Source of the DNA: an uncultured Bacteroidota bacterium
Lineage (GTDB): Bacteria; Bacteroidota; Bacteroidia; Bacteroidales; GWA2-32-17
Direction of reading: 5' to 3'
NCBI GenBank assembly: GCA_903837285.1
Contig: CAILUD010000152.1
Span: 1 to 57,172, forward strand
Length of the DNA: 57,172 bases
Part shown: positions 44,716-53,514 of the stretch, in pieces
Layout: each line of letters opens with the position of its first letter
Position numbering within the stretch: the stretch's first letter is position 1
Position numbers and translations under genes: made by a program
The notes under the pieces: model-generated
Told to the model about the DNA's origin: nothing
The model's database searches: none
The model's input: the letters and a program-made list of their open reading frames with translations, nothing else

Positions 44716-44898
44716 TTATTTAATTTCTTTGTGAACAGTTACTTTCTTCAAGAAAGAATTATATTTTTTTAATTCAAGACGTTCGGTAGAATTCTTTTTA
44801 TTCTTAGTTGTAACATATCTTGATATTCCTGGAACTCCGCTTGTTTTTTGCTCTGTGCATTCAAGTATTACCTGAACACGATTTCCTCTTTTTGCCAT
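44716..44898 (-). CDS. rpmG: 50S ribosomal protein L33
   Basis: 60 residues matching bL33, with [19 protein letters not shown] in the middle. It has one cysteine and lacks the paired CxxC motifs, so it is the zinc-free type. It sits 13 bases behind rpmB and 9 bases before the DUF4295 gene, in the conserved Bacteroidota order. Confidence 0.95.
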   Translation of the reverse strand: MAKRGNRVQVILECTEQKTSGVPGISRYVTTKNKKNSTERLELKKYNSFLKKVTVHKEIK

Positions 44899-44911
44899 AA
44901 TTCAGCTTGAT

Positions 44912-45154
44912 TTAATAAGTTTTAATACGTCCCTTAGTCTGTGCTTTTTTCAAAGCATTTTTAAGTCCATTCTTTGTAATGGTTTTAATTCCATTAGCAG
45001 TTACTCTGATTTTTACCCAACGGTTTTCTTCTTCTAAAAAGAATCTTTTTACGAAAAGATTTGGATAAAATTTTCTTTTTGTACGGTTATTAGCATGAGA
45101 TACATTGTTTCCAACAATAGTTCTTTTTCCCGTAATTTGACACACACTTGCCAT
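44912..45154 (-). CDS. rpmB: 50S ribosomal protein L28
   Basis: 80 residues of bL28: [20 protein letters not shown] at the N-terminus, then KRKFYPNL and the basic C-terminal IKTITKNG segment. It is the first gene of the small ribosomal operon and has a well-spaced promoter (45195-45226). Confidence 0.96.
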   Translation of the reverse strand: MASVCQITGKRTIVGNNVSHANNRTKRKFYPNLFVKRFFLEEENRWVKIRVTANGIKTITKNGLKNALKKAQTKGRIKTY

Positions 45155-45194
45155 ATTCTGATATAATTAATTCAATTTTTCTTAAAACGGACTG

Positions 45195-45226
45195 CAAAAT
45201 ACGGCATTTTTATTCAAATAATCAAA
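45195..45226 (-). promoter_or_regulatory. Promoter of the rpmB operon
   Basis: Minus strand TTTG (45226-45223), 20 bases, GTATTTTG (45202-45195), a one-base variant of TAnnTTTG. The transcription start is expected near 45188. Confidence 0.6.
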
Positions 45227-45263
45227 CATTTTCTTAGTTTTTTAAATGCAGTAAACTAATACT

Positions 45264-46505
45264 TTAGTCGATTATTGATTTTCTAAGCATATCTAAAGAT
45301 GTAATTGAAGCCCTTAAAATATTTCTAACTCGGTCGTTACCAAACGAAAATTTTTGAGCAATTATTTTCTTTTCAGATGCAACAGCAATCCAAACTGTAC
45401 CTACTGGTTTTTCTTCTGTTCCACCATCTGGTCCGGCAACTCCAGATATTGCAATTGAATAATCGGTTTTAAAAATATCTCTTATATTTTTTGCCATCTG
45501 CAAAACAACCTGCTCACTTACAGCCCCATAATTTTCAATATCTATTTTGTTTACTTTTAAAATATCGGTTTTTATTTCGTTTGAATATGCAACAACAGAT
45601 CCTTTAAAATATTTTGAGCTTCCCGAAACTGAAGTTAAAATTTGAGCAATAGTTCCACCGGTACAACTCTCGGCAGTAGCAACAGTTTGTTTTTTTTCTG
45701 TAAGCAACTTTCCAATAAATTCTTCAATTTTAATATCACCAACAGCAAATATTTTATCTGGAATTATTTTATAAAGTTCATTTATAGCAATGTTTATTTG
45801 CTCTTTACCATTTATACAATTTTGATTTGCCGTAATTCTCAACCTTACAATTCCGGGCTGTGGCAAATACGCTAAACTCAAATTTTTATTTACTAATTCA
45901 TTTTCCCATAATCTGATTTTATCTGCTAAAAAAGATTCTGCAACCCCTATAGTCATTATAGTTTGAGAAAATATTTGAGGTAAATTAAAATGGCCTTTCA
46001 GATAATCAACCATCTGATTTTCAAAAATGTTTTTCATTTCGAAAGGAACACCAGGTAGTGAAATAAGTAAAAATTCAGAATTTCTAAAAGCCATTCCGGG
46101 CGCAGTCCCAAGTTCATTAAATAACACTTCACAACTTTCAGGTAAATCGGCTTGTTGTAAATTTAATTCAGTAATGGGAAGGTTTCTTTTTGAAAAAATT
46201 GAAGAAATATGATTCTCAATTTCCTTGTTCCTGCTTAATTTTGTTTTAAAATAATCGCAAAGAACTGTTTTAGTTATATCGTCATTTGTTGGCCCTAACC
46301 CTCCAGTTACTATAACTAAATTTGCATTTTTTGCTGATTTGAGAGAAGAAATAATGTCATTATATTTATCAGAAACAGTTACAATTTTTTCTACCCAAAA
46401 CCCAAGCTCTGTCAACTTTGAAGCCAGCCACGAAGCATTAGTATTTACAACCTGACCAATTAATAATTCATCACCAATACAAATTATTTGAGCTTTGTTA
46501 TTCAT
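45264..46505 (-). CDS. cinA: CinA family NMN deamidase-related protein
   Basis: 413 residues, full length. The N-terminal MoCF-like domain (about 1-170) has GDELLIGQVVNTN and TGGLGPTNDDIT, and works in some species as an ADP-ribose pyrophosphatase. The C-terminal PncC-type domain (about 250-410) has TAESCTGGTIAQ and SGVAGPDGGTEEKPVGT and hydrolyses NMN in pyridine-nucleotide recycling. The MoCF fold is shared with MoeA/MogA but does not mean a molybdenum role. It reads toward rpmB without a visible terminator. Confidence 0.93.
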   Translation of the reverse strand: MNNKAQIICIGDELLIGQVVNTNASWLASKLTELGFWVEKIVTVSDKYNDIISSLKSAKNANLVIVTGGLGPTNDDITKTVLCDYFKTKLSRNKEIENHISSIFSKRNLPITELNLQQADLPESCEVLFNELGTAPGMAFRNSEFLLISLPGVPFEMKNIFENQMVDYLKGHFNLPQIFSQTIMTIGVAESFLADKIRLWENELVNKNLSLAYLPQPGIVRLRITANQNCINGKEQINIAINELYKIIPDKIFAVGDIKIEEFIGKLLTEKKQTVATAESCTGGTIAQILTSVSGSSKYFKGSVVAYSNEIKTDILKVNKIDIENYGAVSEQVVLQMAKNIRDIFKTDYSIAISGVAGPDGGTEEKPVGTVWIAVASEKKIIAQKFSFGNDRVRNILRASITSLDMLRKSIID

Positions 46506-46554
46506 TTAAGATTAAGGATTTAAAAATTAGGATTTAATTATTGTACTTTGTTAT

Positions 46555-47805
46555 TTATTCCGCTGCAGCAGATTGTAGTTTAAGAAATTTAATTCTTTGC
46601 AAAACTGTTGGGTGCGAATAGTGAAAAAATACATATATTGGGTGTGGTGTTAAATTACTCAAATTATTTACCGTTAATTTTTTAAGAGCAGAAATCAAAT
46701 GCTCTGCATATCCGTATTCAGCAGCATATTTATCGGCAGCATATTCATTTTTTCTTGAAATAATTGTATTTGCCATTCCCAGTATCATTGAAACCGGAGT
46801 GTATAAAATTCCAAAAGCAATTATTGAAATATGAAATGCTGGCTTAGAAACTCCTAATGCTTGCGTTAACATAGGATTATCAAGAAATAATGACAAAACA
46901 TATAACATTATACCAGTTTGAAAAAAAGATAGTAATAAACCTGAATAAACATGCTTCTTTTTATTATGACCAATTTCATGAGCAAGTACAGCCACAATTT
47001 CATTTACTGAAAGATCATTTATTAAAGTATCATACAAAACTATTCTCTTTTTACTTCCAAGTCCAGTAAAATATGCGTTAGCTTTTGAAGATCTTTTTGA
47101 ACCGTCAATTACATAAATATCTTTTAAAGAAAAACCTGCCTTATCGCTAAATTCTTTAATTGCCGACTTCAACTCTCCTTCTTCCAAAGGTTTTTGTTTA
47201 TTAAAAAGCGGGACAATTAAATTTGAATAGAATAATAAAAAGAAAAGTGAAATTCCAACAAAGAGCAAGAAAGTGTATATCCAGAACATCTCTCCAGTCT
47301 GTTTATAAAACCAGAATACAGCAAGTAAAACAGGTGCACCAATAACAATACTTAACAACCACGATTTTAATTTATCCAAAACAAATGTTTTTGCAGTTGT
47401 TTTATTAAAACCGAATTTTTCTTCGATTACAAAAGTATCATATATATTAAAAGGTAAAGAAAGTATATCAAAAGCAAAAAACATTAGTCCAAAGAAAACC
47501 AAAATTACAAGTCTTTCATCAGTCACAATATCTTTAGCAAGCGAATCAACAAAAGCAAAACCATAAAATAACAACATCGAAATACTTAAAACAAAGCCTA
47601 AAGAACCTTCAAATAGACCAAATTTGTAATTTATTTTTTGATAATTATATTGATTTAAATATTTCTCATTATCATATATATTTTCAGCCTCTGGTGGCTG
47701 AGTAGATGAAAGATTTTTGTAATTAAGAAAGTCAAGTATTTGTTCAAAAACAAAGCCCAGAATTACTATACCTAAAATTATAATTAATATTATTTGTGAA
47801 GTCAT
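46555..47805 (-). CDS. M48-family membrane metalloprotease (Ste24-like)
   Basis: 416 residues with an N-terminal CAAX-protease-1 region of several membrane helices and the zinc motif HEIGHNKKKH near 277-286. The third ligand is in the later ISRKNEYAADKYA. This length and order match Ste24-type M48A proteases of the inner membrane, which cut misfolded or C-terminally modified proteins. Its start lies one base behind the stop of the DUF6340-like lipoprotein gene, so the two are tightly coupled. Confidence 0.9.
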   Translation of the reverse strand: MTSQIILIIILGIVILGFVFEQILDFLNYKNLSSTQPPEAENIYDNEKYLNQYNYQKINYKFGLFEGSLGFVLSISMLLFYGFAFVDSLAKDIVTDERLVILVFFGLMFFAFDILSLPFNIYDTFVIEEKFGFNKTTAKTFVLDKLKSWLLSIVIGAPVLLAVFWFYKQTGEMFWIYTFLLFVGISLFFLLFYSNLIVPLFNKQKPLEEGELKSAIKEFSDKAGFSLKDIYVIDGSKRSSKANAYFTGLGSKKRIVLYDTLINDLSVNEIVAVLAHEIGHNKKKHVYSGLLLSFFQTGIMLYVLSLFLDNPMLTQALGVSKPAFHISIIAFGILYTPVSMILGMANTIISRKNEYAADKYAAEYGYAEHLISALKKLTVNNLSNLTPHPIYVFFHYSHPTVLQRIKFLKLQSAAAE

Positions 47806-47806
47806 T

Positions 47807-48841
47807 TTATTCCATTTGCTGTTTTAGTCTCTCCTGATCATTTTTTCTTTTGTATAAAATATTAGAATAAGATCTTGCCTGACTATTTCCATAATCGGAA
47901 TATGCCTTATTACACCATTCAATTGCTAAATCAAGTTTTCCATCCATTTCTGAAGCAAGAGCCAAATTATATGCTGCCCAACCTCCCACTTTTTTCTTTG
48001 GATCATTTAAAGATGACTGCCAAAGTTCGGCAGCTTCATTCCAATTATTAATATCAACTTTTCTTTTTGCGTTTTTCATGTTATCATTTCCGTTAACATA
48101 AAACATTCTGCTTACATTTACCCATGTAGGAGAAATTCTTTTTGAATATTGTTGTCCTGCATAAAATCCTGCATCTAAAGTGGCATTTCTCTGACTGGGT
48201 AAATGGCTAACAGCTTCTTTTTCATTAGCACCAGTTTTATCCCAGTTCATTCCATCAACATACACATTCTGATCGATAATTCGTTTTTGTTTTGGCTCAT
48301 AAATTCTCCAACCTGCATTTATTGATATTCCCAAATGAGCATAAAACTCCAAAAAACTCACTTCCTTTCCGTCAACTGTCTTTTTCTTTGCTTTTGATGT
48401 AACATTATGCGAAGCATTTGAATCAAATGTTTCTAAAACTAATAAAGCATCAACCTTATTATCATTACAAATTTGTTCAACCTGCGACCATTCAATAGGA
48501 ATAGGCCATTTTGCTGTTCCAGTTCCTTTTAATTCTATATTTCCAGGAACAGTTAATGTAAATCTTGGTGATGAAGCCAATGAATTTGTTAACCCATCAA
48601 TTGTTCTTTTCGAAGCATCTCTGTCAACAAATAAACCTTCACCAGTAACAACACCTTCCAAAACATTATTTATTCCCTGTCCTTTTGCTGGCAAACTTCT
48701 GTTTATTGCTGCAAGTTTTTTAATACTTAACGGAACATTAATATCAGCCGGTTCTAGCACTTGAATAGAGATTGATGAAGTGCGGCATGAACTTAAAAAC
48801 ATTACTGGAATTAAGAAAACAAATAAAAAAACATTTTTCAT
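47807..48841 (-). CDS. DUF6340-like lipoprotein
   Basis: 344 residues with a lipoprotein signal (MKNVFLFVFLIPVMFLSSC, lipid cysteine about 19). A central beta-rich domain (about 30-250) follows. The C-terminus (about 265-340) is helical and TPR-like (WAAYNLALASEMDGKLDLA). It resembles the uncharacterised Bacteroidota family DUF6340, though I name it from memory. It lies 30 bases behind the VWA-type gene and one base before the M48 protease, hinting at a shared envelope quality-control role. Confidence 0.65.
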   Translation of the reverse strand: MKNVFLFVFLIPVMFLSSCRTSSISIQVLEPADINVPLSIKKLAAINRSLPAKGQGINNVLEGVVTGEGLFVDRDASKRTIDGLTNSLASSPRFTLTVPGNIELKGTGTAKWPIPIEWSQVEQICNDNKVDALLVLETFDSNASHNVTSKAKKKTVDGKEVSFLEFYAHLGISINAGWRIYEPKQKRIIDQNVYVDGMNWDKTGANEKEAVSHLPSQRNATLDAGFYAGQQYSKRISPTWVNVSRMFYVNGNDNMKNAKRKVDINNWNEAAELWQSSLNDPKKKVGGWAAYNLALASEMDGKLDLAIEWCNKAYSDYGNSQARSYSNILYKRKNDQERLKQQME

Positions 48842-48871
48842 ATTATTGTTTAATGTTAAAAAGTGATACTA

Positions 48872-50968
48872 TTAATAACTACCAAAATACTTACGAATAA
48901 ACCATTCGAAGCTTAAAAGTAAAACTAAAGAAAAAAATAATATTTTGAAATTTATTAATTCTGCTAATTTCTTTTCAGTATATGATATTGAAACAATATT
49001 TTTATTCTTTGTTATTTCATCTATCAAAGAATTCATTGAGTTTATATCATAACATTTTCCATTATTCTTAACTGCAAGTTGCTCCATTAATTTTTTATTT
49101 GCAACAAGCTTTGCACTTTCAATATTTACCGAGGCAACAACAAACTTTCCTGACTTAGAATATTTTTTATCTCCAAGTTGTGTTGAAGCAACAAAAGCAA
49201 AATCACCAGGAGGAAATGTTCCGGCATTTAAACTATAAAACTGCCCTGTTTTTGAAAATGTATACGAGAACTTCTTTTTATCTGAATTAGTAATATCAAA
49301 TATTACATCTGATTCATTTACAGGCTCAAAATTATCGTTATATAACTCTGCTCCAAACAATAACGGTTCATTTTCAAAATAAATATTTTTGTAGGTAACA
49401 TTAAACTTCTCCTTTTTTACTTTAAGAGTTAAATACTGTATAGTTTTGTTTATTATCTCGTTAAAAGCATCATGATTAGAATTATTAAAATAATCTTTTA
49501 AACGCCATCTCCAATATCCTTCGCCACAAATAATACCAACACGCGAATCATTAAAATTATCGAAAAATAAAACAAGTGGTTTTGAAGTAGAAATTGATTT
49601 TATTCTTTGTTGAAAAAGAACATACCCACCTGCATTTACTTTATAATCGCCAAATGGAACGTTTAATGGTGGATAATCTTTTATTGCATCCTGCAAATTT
49701 TGAGGAAACTGAAATTGCACAAAAGAATTATTTACAAATGGGTATGCTTCATCATATTTCTGGCTGGTTTGATTTATCTGTAAACCCGTTGAAATTCTGT
49801 TAAATGCAGAGAGTAAAGTCTGTGAACCAACTGAAAATAATATTGGAACTTTTGAATTAATAGCATTCTGAATTATTTGTGTGGCAGCATTTGTTTTTGA
49901 TGGTAACTGATGAAGAATTATCAAATTGTAATCAGTAACATTTCCTTTAAAATCACTGGCAACAGCATAAGTTATTTCGAAATTTGGATTAGTTTCTAAT
50001 GCAGACCTTAATGCACCAGCATCAGGATGTGGTGAATTAACAAGTAAAAGAACTTTTTGTTTTGAATCTAAAACTTCAACAACTATATCCCTATAATTAT
50101 TTACAGTTGTTATTTCACCAGTTTTTGGAGTTACAGAAATTAAATAATGTTGCAAACCAGGCTGGTCAGCTTTTATTTCAAATAGAATTTCATCTGTAAA
50201 TTCATCAGTTTTAATTAAGTTCTGATAATTTGCAATTATGTTTTTATTGTGAGTTACGTTAACCTGTAAATTCTCACCTTTGCATTTATCGCTCTTAATC
50301 AATAACTTAATCGAAAAAGAATTTCCTTTAAATACTACTTTATTAAAAATAACATCTTCAATTCTTATATCTTTTCGAGGTGTGGTATCGCCTAAAACAA
50401 TAGTATAAAGTGGACTATTTATACCTGTTTGGATATATAATGGATTTATACCAGAATTATATAAACCATCTGAGGCTACTACTATTGCACCTACATTTTT
50501 ATTTGAGCAAGTTGCTTGAATATAATCAAATAGCTTTGAAAAATCTGTTCTTTTATCTTCAAAATTTATTGAGTCCGAACTTCTGGCTTTATCACCAAAA
50601 TTAACTTTTACAATCTCATAATTATCGGAAAAACTCTTAATAATATCTGTGTATTGCTTAACAAATTGTGTTTTATAATACACTGAATCATTTGCCATTA
50701 CAACTGACTTACTATTATCAACTGCAAAAACTAATATTGGTTTCTGAACATTAGTTGAAAAATACCTAAACATTGGCGAAAGAAGAAAGAAAGCCAAAAC
50801 CAGAACAACAATAAATCTAAAAGCTCTTATTAAGTATTTTAAAAATCTTGGAATTTCTTCTATTGAATTATCTTTTCTGTAAAAAAACCATGTATATAAA
50901 AATGCAATACCAATGCAAGGTATTAATAACCATAAAGTATGTTCGGTAATTAAGCTAAATAGTAACAT
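48872..50968 (-). CDS. Membrane protein with VWA-like and GATase-like domains
   Basis: 698 residues. Two N-terminal helices (about 10-28 and 42-62) and one C-terminal helix (about 673-692) bracket a large extracytoplasmic part. A von Willebrand A-like domain (about 75-195) has the metal-site motif FAVDNSKS and ASDGLYNSG. A beta-sandwich follows (about 200-300), then a glutamine-amidotransferase-like fold (about 305-510, LILHQLP, GEGYWRWRLKDY). The same layout occurs in uncharacterised BatA-like or DUF1355-like proteins. The catalytic Cys-His pair of true amidotransferases is not obvious. First of three co-directional genes with DUF6340 and M48. Confidence 0.7.
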   Translation of the reverse strand: MLLFSLITEHTLWLLIPCIGIAFLYTWFFYRKDNSIEEIPRFLKYLIRAFRFIVVLVLAFFLLSPMFRYFSTNVQKPILVFAVDNSKSVVMANDSVYYKTQFVKQYTDIIKSFSDNYEIVKVNFGDKARSSDSINFEDKRTDFSKLFDYIQATCSNKNVGAIVVASDGLYNSGINPLYIQTGINSPLYTIVLGDTTPRKDIRIEDVIFNKVVFKGNSFSIKLLIKSDKCKGENLQVNVTHNKNIIANYQNLIKTDEFTDEILFEIKADQPGLQHYLISVTPKTGEITTVNNYRDIVVEVLDSKQKVLLLVNSPHPDAGALRSALETNPNFEITYAVASDFKGNVTDYNLIILHQLPSKTNAATQIIQNAINSKVPILFSVGSQTLLSAFNRISTGLQINQTSQKYDEAYPFVNNSFVQFQFPQNLQDAIKDYPPLNVPFGDYKVNAGGYVLFQQRIKSISTSKPLVLFFDNFNDSRVGIICGEGYWRWRLKDYFNNSNHDAFNEIINKTIQYLTLKVKKEKFNVTYKNIYFENEPLLFGAELYNDNFEPVNESDVIFDITNSDKKKFSYTFSKTGQFYSLNAGTFPPGDFAFVASTQLGDKKYSKSGKFVVASVNIESAKLVANKKLMEQLAVKNNGKCYDINSMNSLIDEITKNKNIVSISYTEKKLAELINFKILFFSLVLLLSFEWFIRKYFGSY

Positions 50969-50984
50969 TATAAAATACTGAACA

Positions 50985-51287
50985 TTATTTAAAAACTTTG
51001 TTTAAAAAATCAAGATTTTGTCTACAATCCCAAACTAAAAGTATGACAAGCTCATCAGGTTTAATTTGATAAAATATTTTGTATTCGCCTTTAATTAAAA
51101 CCCTTATATCTTTATAATCTGTTTTTATTCCTAAAAATGGATGATCTAAAAGCAATTTGATTATTTCGTTAACCTCTTTATTTAACTTTCTACTAAATGT
51201 TTTTGATTTATTTCGGTCAATGTAAAAATCAAGAATGCTTGTAAATATTGCATCAGCTTTACTTGTCCAAATTACTCTTCTAACCAT
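50985..51287 (-). CDS. RelE/ParE superfamily toxin
   Basis: 100 residues with the ParE/RelE fold pattern: RRVIWTSKADAIFTSILDFY at the start, then HPFLGIKTDYKDIRVLIKGEYKIFYQI and VILLVWDCRQN. ParE types poison gyrase and RelE types cut mRNA on the ribosome; the sequence favours ParE. Its start overlaps the antitoxin gene by 16 bases (51272-51287), the usual coupled arrangement. It ends 16 bases before the VWA-type gene. Confidence 0.85.
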   Translation of the reverse strand: MVRRVIWTSKADAIFTSILDFYIDRNKSKTFSRKLNKEVNEIIKLLLDHPFLGIKTDYKDIRVLIKGEYKIFYQIKPDELVILLVWDCRQNLDFLNKVFK

Positions 51288-51505
51288 TTTTCATTTCTTG
51301 AAAACAAATCATCATTCGAAATTACCTTATTTAATAAATATTCAGATATACTTTCTTTTACAATTGATTTCTCAAAATCTGAAAGCTTATATAAACCTGA
51401 TTCAGAACCTTTAATTAAAATACTATTTAAATAATCTAGTAATTGATTATCACTAGTATTTAAAACTTGTCTTATTATACTATTCTGCAATTCTGCTCTA
51501 TTCAT
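51272..51505 (-). CDS. Antitoxin partner of the ParE-type toxin
   Basis: 77 residues from the ATG at 51505. A GTG at 51520 is in frame but is covered by the -7 promoter element (51520-51527), so it cannot be the start. The protein is helical and acidic (NSIIRQVLNTSDNQLLDYLN), with a C-terminal SRNEKWLEE. It carries no clear ribbon-helix-helix or HTH motif. It is called an antitoxin from its size, order and overlap with the toxin gene. Confidence 0.75.
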   Translation of the reverse strand: MNRAELQNSIIRQVLNTSDNQLLDYLNSILIKGSESGLYKLSDFEKSIVKESISEYLLNKVISNDDLFSRNEKWLEE

Positions 51506-51519
51506 TGCTGTATTTTTCA

Positions 51520-51527
51520 CAAATTTA
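51520..51527 (-). promoter_or_regulatory. -7 element of the toxin-antitoxin pair
   Basis: TAAATTTG ends at 51520. The expected start near 51513 leaves about 8 bases before the ATG, which decides the antitoxin start. Confidence 0.6.
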
Positions 51528-51548
51528 CTTTTTTTTGCTATAAATAAA

Positions 51549-51574
51549 AAGCGCAGTTAATTAAAACTACGCTT
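51549..51574 (-). terminator. Terminator of fabG
   Basis: A 10-bp stem (51549-51558 with 51565-51574, one mismatch, AAGCG/CGCTT ends) is followed on the minus strand by TTTTTATTT. Confidence 0.75.
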
Positions 51575-51616
51575 AATTAAGCCAAATTACTATAGCTTTA
51601 TGTAACTATAATTTTA

Positions 51617-52363
51617 TTAGGTTTGCATAGCACCACATACGTGGAGTACCTGTCCGCTAATATACGAAGACAAATCACTTCCGAAGAAAACCACAACCTT
51701 CGCTACTTCTTCTGGTGTTCCGCCACGCTTAAGTGGAATCTTCTGGAACCACTCATCTATAACTTCTTGCGATAATGTTTTGGTCATATCAGTAACGATA
51801 AATCCAGGAGCAATTGCATTACAACGAACATTTCTGCTTCCTAGCTCTTTTGCAACAGATTTTGTGAAGCCAATAATACCAGCTTTAGATGCAGCGTAAT
51901 TTGCCTGACCAGCATTTCCACCAACGCCAACTACTGAACTTATGTTGATAATTGAACCAGATCTTTGTTTAAGCATATATTTCTGAGCAGCTTTGGTCAT
52001 ATTGAAAACCGATTTAAGGTTTACATTAATAACCATATCCCACTGCTCTTCGGACATTCTCATTAATAAAGCATCACGAGTAATACCTGCATTATTTACT
52101 AATACATCAACAGTTTGGAATTCTTTAGCAACTTCATCAACTAATAATTGTGACTGCTCATAATTACTTGCATCAGAAGCATATCCTTTTGCTTTTACAC
52201 CTTTTGCTAAAAGTTCTTTTTCTAAAGAAAATAAAAAATCATCTGCTTTTAAATCTGTAAATGCAACAGAAGCACCCTCATCACCACAATATAAAGCAAT
52301 TGCTCTTCCTATTCCACGAGATGCACCTGTAACAATAACTGTTTTCCCACTTAATAAACCCAT
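51617..52363 (-). CDS. fabG: 3-oxoacyl-[acyl-carrier-protein] reductase
   Basis: FabG reduces 3-oxoacyl-ACP in fatty-acid elongation. The 248 residues show the short-chain dehydrogenase marks TGASRGIGRAI (NADP site), NNAGITRDALLMRM, and the S-Y-K triad in NISSVVGVGGNAGQANYAAS followed by KAG. The C-terminus reads HVCGAMQT where HVNGGM is usual. It stands without other fab genes. A nested inverted repeat lies between it and sucD. Confidence 0.94.
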   Translation of the reverse strand: MGLLSGKTVIVTGASRGIGRAIALYCGDEGASVAFTDLKADDFLFSLEKELLAKGVKAKGYASDASNYEQSQLLVDEVAKEFQTVDVLVNNAGITRDALLMRMSEEQWDMVINVNLKSVFNMTKAAQKYMLKQRSGSIINISSVVGVGGNAGQANYAASKAGIIGFTKSVAKELGSRNVRCNAIAPGFIVTDMTKTLSQEVIDEWFQKIPLKRGGTPEEVAKVVVFFGSDLSSYISGQVLHVCGAMQT

Positions 52364-52407
52364 TTTATTTAATAATTAATTTTTAATGATAAATAATTAC
52401 AATTACT

Positions 52408-52493
52408 AATTACGGATTACAAATTAATTACTTTACTAAACTTATGATTTTGAGCACTTTTTTTTCAAAAATCATAATTCGTAATCCATAATT
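52408..52493. repeat. Nested inverted repeat between fabG and sucD
   Basis: Outer arms 52408-52420 and 52481-52493 match at 12 of 13 bases. Inner arms (TTATGATTTTGA at 52442-52453 and its near complement at 52465-52477) differ by one extra base. The whole can fold into one long stem behind the sucD stop. Confidence 0.6.
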
Positions 52494-52500
52494 ATTTTTT

Positions 52501-53382
52501 TTATTTACTTACTGAAGCAAATGCTTCAAACATTACTTTACCAATATTTGCAGGCGATTCAACTACATGAATTCCACACTCACTCATAATTTTCATTTTT
52601 GCAGCAGCAGTATCTTCAGCACCACCAACTATAGCACCTGCATGTCCCATCCTACGTCCTTTTGGAGCAGTCTGACCAGCAATAAATCCAACAACTGGTT
52701 TTGTACCATGAGCTTTAATCCAGCGTGCTGCTTCTGCTTCTAAACTTCCACCAATTTCACCAATCATTACAATACCATCCGTATCTGGGTCATTCATAAA
52801 CAACTCGATAGCTTCTTTTGTAGTTGTTCCGATAATTGGATCACCACCAATACCAATAGCTGTAGAAATACCTAAACCAACTTTCACAACCTGATCGGCA
52901 GCTTCGTATGTTAAAGTACCAGATTTTGAAACGATACCTATTTTTCCTTTTTGGAAAATGAAACCAGGCATGATACCAACTTTTGCTTCACCAGGAGTAA
53001 TAATTCCAGGACAGTTTGGACCAATAAGTCTGGAGTTTCTATATTGCAGATATTCTTTTACTTTGACCATGTTACTTACAGGAATACCTTCAGTAATTGC
53101 AACTATTAATTTTATGCCTGCATCAGCAGCTTCCATTATAGCATCTGCACAAAAAGAAGCAGGAACAAAAATGATAGAAACATCAGCTCCGGTTTCTCTA
53201 ACTGCATCTGATACAGTATTAAAAATCGGACGATCTAAATGTTTTTGGCCACCTTTACCAGGAGTTATACCTCCAACTACGTTTGTACCGTATTCAATCA
53301 TCTGACCAGCATGAAAAGTTCCTTCACCACCGGTAAATCCCTGAACAATTACCCTAGAATGTTTATTTACTAAAATACTCAT
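52501..53382 (-). CDS. sucD: Succinate-CoA ligase subunit alpha
   Basis: SucD is the nucleotide-independent half of succinyl-CoA synthetase; it carries the phosphohistidine and binds CoA. The 293 residues have [40 protein letters not shown] and the active-site GHAGAIVGG. The beta subunit gene sucC is not adjacent here, although the two are usually paired. Divergent from mnmE, with a TAATTTTG promoter element at 53406-53413. Confidence 0.95.
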   Translation of the reverse strand: MSILVNKHSRVIVQGFTGGEGTFHAGQMIEYGTNVVGGITPGKGGQKHLDRPIFNTVSDAVRETGADVSIIFVPASFCADAIMEAADAGIKLIVAITEGIPVSNMVKVKEYLQYRNSRLIGPNCPGIITPGEAKVGIMPGFIFQKGKIGIVSKSGTLTYEAADQVVKVGLGISTAIGIGGDPIIGTTTKEAIELFMNDPDTDGIVMIGEIGGSLEAEAARWIKAHGTKPVVGFIAGQTAPKGRRMGHAGAIVGGAEDTAAAKMKIMSECGIHVVESPANIGKVMFEAFASVSK

Positions 53383-53405
53383 GGTTATTTATTTTTTTGT
53401 GTTTG

Positions 53406-53413
53406 CAAAATTA
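53406..53413 (-). promoter_or_regulatory. -7 element of sucD
   Basis: TAATTTTG on the minus strand, 24 bases before the sucD ATG. Confidence 0.5.
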
Positions 53414-53489
53414 ATTTTTTCTCTGTAAAATTCTATGATATTTTAATACGATTTGAAATATTTTACCCATAAAATGCATTTCAAACAAT

Positions 53490-53497
53490 TATCTTTG
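53490..53497 (+). promoter_or_regulatory. -7 element of mnmE
   Basis: TATCTTTG, 18 bases before the mnmE ATG. Confidence 0.5.
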
Positions 53498-53514
53498 CTA
53501 AATTTTTAATTAAA

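Noticed and set aside
45264..46505. cinA as another molybdenum cofactor gene
   Set aside because: The MoCF-like fold is shared, but the PncC domain and full-length match identify CinA of nucleotide metabolism.
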